Below, piece after piece: positions 55,005 to 64,000 of a DNA stretch of 64,000 bases. A program made the position numbers and the translations under genes. The stretch is taken from NCBI GenBank assembly GCA_963575745.1, contig CAUYUJ010004570.1, forward strand, positions 287,764 through 351,763, read 5' to 3'. Under the pieces are notes generated by a model. It was given only the letters and a program-made list of their open reading frames with translations, was not told the DNA's origin and made no database searches. Origin of the DNA: Prorocentrum cordatum (lineage: Eukaryota > Sar > Dinophyceae > Prorocentrales > Prorocentraceae). The stretch's first letter is position 1, and the number at the start of each line of letters is the position of its first letter.

Positions 55005-55700
55005 ATGGGGTGGTGGGGATACTTTTTTGATCGCGAGCACACCGGGAACGCCAGACGCCGTCTGAGAGTCGTAGCTGGTGGGGATGTTTCGTTCACGAGC
55101 GCGCAGGAATGCCAGGCGCCGTCAAGAAACGCGGCTAACGAGCAGCGGACTAAATTCCGCAAAAGAGCGCACAGGAGCGAGCTACGCTGCGGCTCAAGCT
55201 GTGGACCTAGCGGAGTCAAACTGGTGGGGATACTTTTTTGTCGCAACCGCAAGCGAAAGCGCAGGCGGCGAGTAACGGAACGGGCGGGCCGCGCGCGAAC
55301 CTAATTGCCTAACGCGCCAGCAAACAGAGGCCTAGGCGGCACCTCAGGTCACCGGAAGCGGGAGGGGGTGCGGGCTGCAGCTGCCAGGAACCAGGTCCAG
55401 GAGCCAGCACATGCAATTAGCCAACCGAAGTTGGGGCGCAGCCAAAATGGCGCAGGAGCGAAACCAGGATGAAGCCAGGAGCGCTACCACGAAGGATCGC
55501 AGATACCGGCAAGGCCAGGAGACCTCACTGACCAGGAACCTGGTGACTGGTGGGGATAAATTTTTTGGTCGCGGCCGCAAGCGAAGGCGCAGGCGGCGGG
55601 CCGGACTGGTGGGGATACTTTTTTGGTCGGCGGCTCCGAGGCGGCGGACAGGGAGCGGAAGGCGTCGTAACTGGTGGGGGATACGCGGAGCGTGAAGAGT
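55005..55700 (+). repeat. Cluster of six CTGGTGGGGATAC repeats
   Basis: CTGGTGGGGATAC (with TTTTTTGGTCGC after it in most) occurs at 55009, 55074, 55221, 55547, 55606 and 55671, followed in several by CGCAAGCGAAGGCGCAGGCG. The last copy reads GATACGCGGAGCGTGAAG, nearly the right end of the mobile element (32637-32654, 49047-49064). The body of that element is absent here. Confidence 0.83.
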
Positions 55701-56440
55701 TTCAGAAATTCGAAGCCGTGATTTTTGTTCACAACATGGACACCCAGGGGTCTGGACCCCTTCCCTGGAGCTGCTTTTTGACAGGGCCTGGTGAGGGCCC
55801 CGAGGCCAGAAAAGTGCCCGGGACCTTCTGTCGTGATTTTTGCTACAACGCGAGGGGCTCGGGCCTTCAGGCCATGACCCGGGCCTCTGGCAGACGATCG
55901 GGACGATCCGAGAAACCCCAGAACGCTGTCGACGAGGCGCAGCTGCTAGAACGCAACGCATCCCGTGGCGAGAAAGGGCCTTCAAATCCTCGCCTCGATC
56001 CTCGCCTCTACCCTCCAGAATCGCGTGGTGACGGACCGCATGGTGACTTCGGAATCCGCAACGACCTCACCGCGCGGTCCGTCACCACGCGGTCCTGGGA
56101 CCTCTGGCCGCGGTCGCCCGAGACGTCTTCGGAGAACGACCCGAGTCCCGAAACCGCGTGGCGACCCCGAATCCCCACTGGCTCACCTCGCGGTGTGTGT
56201 GTGTGGTCACCGCACCATTGGCGTGCCCCCGAGGTTTCTCCACGGCGCCAGGAGGTCCGGGGACCGACCGCCAGGCTTTCAGCAGGGACCGACCGTCCCG
56301 GCATTCCTGTAGTCCTACCACGAAATGTTCTTAGAACCCAAAACTGCCCCCCGAACAAAAACAATGCTCTCAGAACATGAGCCCGATGTGTTAAAACGAG
56401 ACAGCCTCAGCCAGGAATGTCCTAAGAACACTTCGTGCAA
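55701..56440. other. Low-copy sequence; open plus frame of uncertain meaning
   Basis: The plus frame 55550-56380 is open for 276 codons, but its first 45 codons are repeat and the rest shows no motif. 56022-56040 and 56073-56091 form an inverted repeat (CGCGTGGTGACGGACCGC). I do not call a gene. Confidence 0.4.
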
Positions 56441-56499
56441 ACCACGAAAGGCCCTCAGAACATCTGTCGGTGGGCCCATATAGAGGGAAAAGAACTATG

Positions 56500-56640
56500 C
56501 ACATGCACCGATTCTGGCCAGGCCCATCCTGAGCCCAGGATCGGTGCATACGCCCTCCTACCTTGGCCAGGAAGGCATATGCACCGATCCTGGGTCAAAA
56601 ATGGGCCTTGCCAGGATCGGTGCATGTGCGTAGTTCTCTT
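56500..56640. repeat. Nested inverted repeats around GCACCGATCCTGG
   Basis: CCCAGGATCGGTGCATA (56533) and TATGCACCGATCCTGGG (56577) are perfect 17-bp inverted copies. A third copy, CCAGGATCGGTGCATG, at 56612 allows an alternative hairpin, and a decayed fourth copy lies at about 56503. Confidence 0.88.
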
Positions 56641-57600
56641 CGCCCGACCATAGGCGAGCCAGAACGCCTCGCCGCTGCACGAAGGCTGGCCGCAAACCGA
56701 GACCGGCCGCTGCCCGGCCTGCCCGCCGGCCGGCCGGGGCGGCCCGCGAGCGCCCCCAGGGCGCCAGTGCGTCCGCCGGCCGAGGGCCACGAAGGGGCCC
56801 TGGAATACACAAACAAATGCACAAATAAAAAGATTCCCCATACTTTCCCCTATTTTCTGGGTTCTTGTCTTCCCCCCCACTTCCCATATTTTCCCATATT
56901 TTCTGGGGAATCGAGGATTAATTATGTCTGTGTGTTTTTTCCTCTCCTGAAGCCACGCCAGCAGGGCGTCCGCCGGCGCGGAGGTCGAGGGGTGGGCCAC
57001 GGGAGGGCAGAGCGGCAGGCGCTGGGAGGCAACTGCTGGGAGGTGTTCGTCGGCAAGAGGCGAGCGACCTTTCATCCCGATGCTTCTGTGCGGTGCCATT
57101 TCGGCTGAAGAGCCCCTGGAGGGCGAAAGCTACCTGCACTTGGCACACAAAGCACATCAGCATCCGAGCGGGCTTGATAGTCCTTTCGATCGTGGTCCTC
57201 AGATTGAGCGGGATTCAGCCAGATTATTACACGGGTTTAAGCAGGATTGAGCAGGATTGAGCGGGATCAAGTGGGATGAAGCTGGATTTCGGACCAGGGC
57301 AAAATCAGAATTTGGCCTCCCAGGAGTTGCATCCGAACAGGCGGGTTGGGGGGTTCGGAGGGGGGGGGAAGAAAGGCGGACAGGGGGAGCGGAAAGGGCG
57401 GAGGGGGGAGGCGGAATGAGGAGGAAGGAGGAGGACGAAGGGAGGGCAAGAAGAGGAGTGGAGGACCGAGGAGGGAGGATAGGAGGAAGAAGAGAAGGAA
57501 GGGTACTTAGGTCCCCCTCACTTCGGCCCTTCGCGGCCCCAGGTTCGGATTCCAGGCAAGCTCTGGGCAGAGTGCGGGCAGAAATACCCTGGTCAAGTGA
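56641..57600. other. Low-copy sequence, no recognised gene
   Basis: Short repeats only: TTCCCATATTTTC (56880-56910), AGCAGGATTGAGCGGGAT (57205-57290) and GGA-rich DNA (57350-57510). Confidence 0.5.
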
Positions 57601-58590
<990 letters not shown>

Positions 58591-59020
58591 CACGTGCAAT
58601 GAGCATCCTACTTACAATCGTCGTAGTCACCATCGTCATCAGCATCATCATCAGCTGCATCATCAGCGTACCAGTCATCATCATTATCATCGTCATCATC
58701 ATCATCAGCATTATCATTAGCATCATCAGCACAATCAGCATCATAATCATCATCAGCAGAATCAGCATCATCAGCATCATCATCATCGTCATCAGCATCA
58801 TCGTCATGATCGTCACCACGAACACCATCACCAGCACCAACACCATCATCATTTACAAACAACAATAAACATTATCACCACCACCATTATCATCGTCGTC
58901 ATCGGAATCGTCATCGTTATCGGCATCGGCAGCATCAATTGCCATCATCGTCATCATCATCAGCATCATCATCAGCATCGATATCACACCATCATCACCG
59001 TCATCATCATCAACATCGTG

Positions 59021-59057
<37 letters not shown>

Positions 59058-59235
59058 GCATCATCATCATCATCATCATCATCGTCATCATCATCATCAG
59101 CATCGTCATCATCATCAGCATCGTTATCATCATCGTCATCATCATCAGCATCATCACCACCATCATCACCGTCATCATCGTCATCATCATCGTCGTCGTC
59201 GCCGCCGTCGTCATCGATACGCCTCCCCCTCTTCA
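58591..59235. repeat. (TCA)n microsatellite, degenerate
   Basis: Continues the TCA DNA after a 60-bp break, ending in TCGTCG repeats. Confidence 0.95.
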
Positions 59236-59725
59236 TGCCATCCCCTCATATTTCCCCTCCTCCACCATGCTCGAACGCCACGGGCGAATCGCTCCGACGA
59301 CGACGCCCGCGAGGCCGGCTGACCGAGGCCGCGGCCACCACCAGCCTGCGGCCGTACTCTGCGTCGTCCTCCACCCGCACCCTCGCGGGAGCCGCGGTGC
59401 AGAGGAAGAGGAAGACGACGAGAATGACGAGGACAGGGGAGAGGATAGGGACCATGACGACGACGAGAACGAGGACGACGAGGAGGGCGACGACGAGAAC
59501 GCCGACGAGGAAAGCGCGGAGGGGGTCGGAGTGAACGGGGAGAAGGCGCAGGAGGAGCAGCAGGAGGAGCAAGAGGAGTACGAGGGCGGGACGAGGGGGG
59601 AGCTGGGGGGCCTGCCTGGGCAGGGCCGCGGCGGGAGTCGGTGACGGCGCCTCCCTGCCCCTGGCCGCCGCTCTGGCCTGCAAGGGCGGGTTCCGACGTC
59701 CGCTTCCTGCTCCTACCCCTCCGCG
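59236..59725. other. Low-copy link, no assured gene
   Basis: The plus frame gives an acidic Glu/Asp stretch, the minus frame a Leu/Val-rich one; both derive from GACGA repeats at 59400-59520. The minus frame at about 59275-59400 (VRVEDDAEYGRRLVVAAA) could be an exon, without further support. Confidence 0.4.
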
Positions 59726-60390
59726 TCTTCCTCCTCCTCCTCCTCCTCCTCCTCCTCCTCCTCCGCCTCCTCCTCCTCCTCCTGCTCCTCCTCCTCCTCC
59801 TCGTCCTCCTCCTCCCTTCTCTTCATCGTCCTCCTTCTTCCTCCTCTTCCTCCTCCTTTTCCGCCTCCTCCTCTTCTTCCTCCTCATCCTTCTCCTCCGC
59901 CTCCGCCTCCTCCTCCTCATCTTCCTCCTGCTCCTCCTCCTCCTCTTCCTCCTCCTCCTCCCCTCCCTTCATCGTAAATCTTGTTATCATGATTAGAGTT
60001 ACATTATGGGTAGTCCTATTATTCATGTTGTCATTGTTGTCAGGACTATTAGTTGTAGTATTACTAGTGTCATCACTACTGGTAGTATATTTAGAATGCT
60101 ACTACTACGATGTTCCCCTTGTTATTATGATTACTAATGCTACGATACTAAGGATTAGTAGTGATTAGTATTATGCGTATGCTGCTTCTTCTTCGTCCTC
60201 CTCCTCCTCCTCTTCCTCTTCCTCCTCCTCTTCGTCATGCTGCACTCCCTCTCTTCCCCCCTGACGCCTGACGCTGGCGGCCACTTCCAACTCCTCCTCC
60301 TCCTCCTCATCTTCCTCCTCCTCTGTTTCCTCCTGCTCCTCCTCCTCCTCATCCTCCTCCACCTCCTCCTCCTCCTCCTCCTCCTACCCC
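59726..60390. repeat. (TCC)n tracts around a 200-bp AT-rich degenerate trinucleotide tract
   Basis: TCC repeats at 59728-59970 and 60180-60390 enclose TTATTAGTAGTA-like DNA at 59975-60175. Confidence 0.93.
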
Positions 60391-60398
60391 GCATCATC

Positions 60399-60484
<86 letters not shown>

Positions 60485-60489
60485 CATCC

Positions 60490-60528
<39 letters not shown>

Positions 60529-60761
60529 GCATCATCATACTCAGCAGCAGCATCAGCATCAGCATCAGCATCATCATCATCATCATCCTCATTCTCAGCC
60601 GCATCATCATCATCAGCATCATCATCATCATCAGCAGCATCATCATCAACAGCATCACCACCATCATCATCAGCATCATCATCATCATCGTCATCACAAC
60701 CAGCATCAGCATCAGCAGCAGCCGCATCAGCATCCGTATCATCAACATCATCATAATCACA

Positions 60762-60798
<37 letters not shown>

Positions 60799-60835
60799 GC
60801 ATCAGCATCGTCGTCGTCGTGAGTAGCAGCATGAG

Positions 60836-60881
<46 letters not shown>

Positions 60882-61960
60882 GTCGTCATCATCATCAACA
60901 TCAGCACCAGCATCATCATCATCATCATCGTCCTCATACTCGGCCTCATCATCATCACCAGCATCAGCATCAGCAGCAGCATCATCGTCAGCATCATCGA
61001 TATCAGTATCATGAGCAGCATCATCATAATCATCATACTCGACATCGTCGTCGTTAGTATCATCATCAACATCATCATCATCAGCATCATCATCACCATC
61101 AGCATCAGCATCTTCAGCATCGCCAATATGCTGCTCATCATCATCAGCATCATCATCAGCATCATCCTCATCAGCATCAGCATCAGCAGCATCATCAGCA
61201 TTATCGTCACCAGCACCATCGTCCTCATCATCATCACAATTGTCGTCATCAGCATCAGCATCATCATCTTCGCCGTCATCATCATAATCAGCATCAGCAT
61301 CATCACCACCATTATCATCAATATCGTCAGCATCGTCACCATCATCAATCATCAATTGTCATCATGATCAGCAGCATCATTTGCATCAGCATCATCATCA
61401 TCATCATCAGCATCAGCATCAGCATCATCATCAGCAGCACTGTCATCACCAGCAGCATCAGTATCATAATCTCCATCCGCATCAGCATCAGCATCATCAG
61501 CATCATCATCATCATCGCCATCGGCATCATCATCATCGTCATCATGATGATCTCCATCATCATAAACATCATCAGCATCGCCGTCTTGGTCTTCATCAGC
61601 ATCATCAACAGCAGCATCATCATCATCCTCATCTTCGGCATCATCATCAACATCATCATCACCACTATTATCATAATCATTGTCATCAGAAGAATCGCCA
61701 TCATCATCATCAGCAGCATCATCCTTACTATCAGCATCAGCATCATCAGCATCATCATAACAGTCTGAATCAGCATCTCATCGTCGTCATCATCATCAGC
61801 ACAGGCATCATCATCATAGAATCATCATCATCAGTATCATGACCATCGTCATTATCATCGTCAGCATCGTCATCGTCATCGGCATCATCATCAGCATCAG
61901 CATCATCATCATCGTCCTCAGCATCGTCACCACATTATCACCAATCATCATCATCATCAG

Positions 61961-62008
<48 letters not shown>

Positions 62009-62282
62009 TATCATTATCATTACAACCATCATCACCGTCGTCGTTCTCATTCTCATCCTCATCCTCATTATCCTTCTCCTCCGCGTCCTCCTCCGACTCC
62101 TTCTCCTCCTCCTGCTCCTCCTGCTCCTCCCTTCTCTTCATCGTCCTGCTCCCTCCTCCTCCCTCCTCCTCCTCCTCCTCCTCCTCCTCCTCCTCCTCCT
62201 CCTCCTCCTGCACTCCCTCCTGACGCCTGACGCTGGTGGCCAGCTCCTCCTCCTCCTCCTTCTCCTCCTCCTCCGCCTCCTC
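60391..62282. repeat. (TCA)n / (TCAGCA)n microsatellite, 1.7 kb, then (TCC)n
   Basis: The longest microsatellite of the window: TCA with CAGCA phases from 60391 to about 62070, then TCC to 62282, directly in front of the spliced-leader relic. Confidence 0.97.
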
Positions 62283-62284
62283 AC

Positions 62285-62316
62285 AGCCAGTTTGGCTCCA
62301 GCCATGTTGGCTCAAG
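62285..62316 (+). other. Double relic spliced leader (two truncated DinoSL copies)
   Basis: AGCCAGTTTGGCTCC + AGCCATGTTGGCTCAAG. A transcript copied into the genome, trans-spliced again at the AG inside its own leader and copied again should give AG, CCATTTTGGCTCAAG, CCATTTTGGCTCAAG; the observed 32 bases match at 29 positions. GCGAAAGG follows, so this is not an SL-RNA gene. The structure marks the start of a processed, retroposed transcript on the plus strand. Confidence 0.8.
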
Positions 62317-62398
62317 GCGAAAGGCTTTGATCAAGTGCCCTGCGGCGTTGCAGGCCTGCCCGCACACCTGAGCCCCCAGGCCTGTGGGACCGCTTACC

Positions 62399-62752
62399 AT
62401 GGTCTTGCCGTTCGGCGTATGGTCTCTCATCCCGGTGCACGATCTACTGATCTACTGCCTTTCATCGGGGCTGCAGGCTGTGTATTCTGGCGTTTCTGCA
62501 CTGTTCATTGGGAGTGTCTTTCTTCGGTACGTTACTGAGCGTTGGGCGTCTGCAGACATGTTCGAGGGTGTCGTTTCAGCGCTCGGCACTGTCGTGGCTT
62601 CATTGGGGATCGTCTTAGCATACGCAGGTTTGTTGGTGGGTAGTGTGCCCTCCCTGGCGGTCGGCGAGCTAGGGGTTCGCCCTTGTGGCTCACCGCCAGG
62701 AGTTGATCGGCTGGTGCTTCAATACATTTCTGTGTTGTGTTTCCATGTGTAG
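62399..62752 (+). CDS. Small hydrophobic protein in a spliced-leader-tagged retrocopy, unknown function
   Basis: The ATG lies 83 bases after the leader relic in a favourable context (TTACCATGG) and opens 117 codons. The protein has two hydrophobic stretches that could be membrane segments, residues about 8-48 (broken by single polar residues) and about 61-88, then a short polar end with two Cys. Because the locus appears to come from mature mRNA, the frame needs no introns, and the position of the ATG fits a normal 5' leader. I recognise no family. It may be an intact retrogene, a truncated one or a chance frame in the copied 5' region; GGTGGGTAG near codon 80 is not needed as a splice site in this view. 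Confidence 0.35.
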   Translation: MVLPFGVWSLIPVHDLLIYCLSSGLQAVYSGVSALFIGSVFLRYVTERWASADMFEGVVSALGTVVASLGIVLAYAGLLVGSVPSLAVGELGVRPCGSPPGVDRLVLQYISVLCFHV

Positions 62753-62915
62753 TTTCTGGCGCTTTTGGTCCACTCACTTGTGCTGGTATTCATTGCTACT
62801 CATGGGATTGGCAGATTTCCCCGTGCGCTCTACATTTGTTGGGGTACCTGAGCATGGCTCGTTCCACGTATCGTGCATAGTGTCACGGTTGTGCGTATAG
62901 TTTGTTGTGCAATGT
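62753..62915. other. Low-copy sequence after the retrocopy frame
   Basis: GTCACGGTTGTGCGTATAG and TGTGCTGGTATTC at 62778-62900 resemble the 183-bp unit that follows, so it may be an older, shorter unit. No poly-A tract marks the end of the retrocopy. Confidence 0.45.
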
Positions 62916-63390
62916 TTGTCACACCTGCACTGGCGCTTGGTCAAGGCAAGAGGGACCTGAGTTTCATATGACTTCTGTGGTGGTGGGGCGGTTGTCATCT
63001 CATGTCATCTTTGTGTTCTGCTTGTCACGGTCGCGGTTTGGGGCAATAGGGTGAATTGGTTGCTGAGGTCATGCTGGTATCGGCGTTATGTATGCTTCTT
63101 GGTCGCGCTGTTCGTGGCGTTCGAGTCAAGGCGAGAGATACATGAGTGTCATATCACTACTGTGATGGTGGGACGGCTGTCATTGTTCAGCTGCGTTCTC
63201 TGCTCGATCACGGTCGTGGTTTGGGACAATATGGTGAATTATGTGCAGAGTTCGTGCTGGTATCGGCGCGATTTCTGTTTCTTGGTCACGATGGCCGTGA
63301 TGTCCAGGCGAAAGTGTGTGTGTGTGTGTGTCACGTCTATACTGCGCATTGGTCAAGGCAAGAAGTACATGTGTTTCTAGCGCGTATCGG
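62916..63390. repeat. ~183-bp tandem repeat, about 2.4 copies
   Basis: TGCTGGTATCGGCG at 63072 and 63255, and TCACGGTCG at 63025 and 63208, give a 183-bp period. GTCAAGGCAAG occurs at 62940, 63125 (variant) and 63352; the last interval is lengthened by a GT microsatellite at 63317-63332. Confidence 0.88.
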
Positions 63391-63659
63391 GGTTATGGGA
63401 CGAGGCTGCCTGTGGGGTAGGCGATCCGCTTCACTGTCGGATTGCACGAGCTGTACACGGCAAATGGCTGTGGGGTGTGCCTAAGAGTCTTTATCACCTC
63501 AGCTTAGTATTCATTCACATGCTGTCATTGGTCTGGCGCATGTTCTGGATTGCTTGCAGAGTATTTGCTGGAGTCTGCGGTCTTCTGTTCCCTCGTCATG
63601 CTGCTCGTGGTGATCAGAAGGTGGCTTATTTCTCGGATCGCTTCGCGATGGGTCTCACC
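63391..63659. other. Low-copy sequence, no recognised gene
   Basis: Short frames only; the plus frame 63477-63671 has mixed composition but no motif. Confidence 0.45.
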
Positions 63660-64000
63660 TCATCATCATGACCGCCTCCTCATCCTCCTCCTCCTCCAGG
63701 TCCTCCTCATCATTCGATTCGTTCTTATTCCTCCTCCTCCTCCTCCTCCTCCTTCTCCCCCTCCTATTCCTCCTCATCCTCCGCCTCCTCCGCCTCCTCC
63801 TCCTCCGCCTCCTCCTCCTCCTCCTCCTGCTCCTTGTCCTCATCTTCCTCCTCCTCCTCCTCCTCTTCCTCCTCCCCCGTCCTCCTCCTCCTCCTCCTCC
63901 AGCTCCTCCTCCTCCTCCTCTCCTCCTCTTCCTCCTCGTCCTCGTCCTCCTCCTCCTCCTCCTCCTCCTCCTCCTCCTCCTCCTCCACCTCCTCCTCCTC
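63660..64000. repeat. (TCC)n microsatellite, continues past the window
   Basis: TCC/CTC repeats with T insertions to the last base. Poly-Glu/Arg frames are artefacts. Confidence 0.96.

Noticed and set aside
55430-55460. GCCATTTTGGCT on the minus strand as a third spliced-leader relic
   Set aside because: Only 12 consecutive bases match and both ends of the leader are absent; could be chance in a GC-rich repeat.
55550-56380. 276-codon plus frame as a gene
   Set aside because: Its start lies in the CTGGTGGGGATAC repeat cluster, no domain or splice logic is visible, and an inverted repeat lies within it. Kept as uncertain low-copy DNA.

Overview
The window is nuclear DNA of a dinoflagellate or a very close relative. 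The decisive evidence is two places that carry the dinoflagellate trans-spliced leader (DinoSL). On the minus strand at 11566-11587, 21 of 22 bases match it. On the plus strand at 62285-62316 two truncated leaders lie head to tail (29 of 32 bases match the expected double relic). Such genomic leader copies are the known mark of mature mRNAs that were copied back into dinoflagellate chromosomes. High GC, sparse exons, very large introns and repeat content above 80% fit the same picture. The dominant CCAAGAGGCCCCCAAGA-type repeat reminds me of large free-living dinoflagellate genomes such as Prorocentrum, but I cannot name the species from sequence alone.

Layout. 1-7 kb: a GC-rich 'CCAAGAGG' array and a 1.9-kb tandem duplication that itself contains a 152-bp satellite. 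7-10.2 kb: two satellite arrays in opposite orientation around a hairpin. 10.8-13.4 kb: more of the GC-rich family, holding the first spliced-leader relic. 13.6-27 kb: interleaved satellites (197-bp unit, 20-bp GGAGCACGGCAGA unit, and a dispersed GAGACATCCTC motif) with several segmental duplications. 27-34 kb: low-copy DNA, AT microsatellites, and a tandem duplication of which one copy is split by a 1.27-kb mobile element; the other copy preserves the empty site. 34.2-36.6 kb: the best gene, coding on the minus strand for ten leucine-rich repeats, one membrane segment and a C-terminal ADP-ribosyltransferase domain. 37.4-37.7 kb and 52.8-53.4 kb: minus-strand exons of a spermidine-synthase/METTL13-like methyltransferase, about 15 kb apart. 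Between them lie an interstitial telomere-like array, a LINE 3' fragment, a second mobile-element copy and kilobases of TCA microsatellite. 54-64 kb: foldback elements, low-copy DNA, TCA/TCC microsatellites, then the second spliced-leader relic with a short membrane-type ORF behind it.

Most long open frames here are simple-sequence artefacts (poly-Asp, -His, -Ser, -Met or Pro/Arg runs) and are not reported as genes. No operon-like organisation, tRNA, rRNA, SL-RNA gene or CRISPR was seen. The few supported genes show no shared pathway. What links the window is turnover: tandem duplication, transposition and retroposition of processed transcripts.
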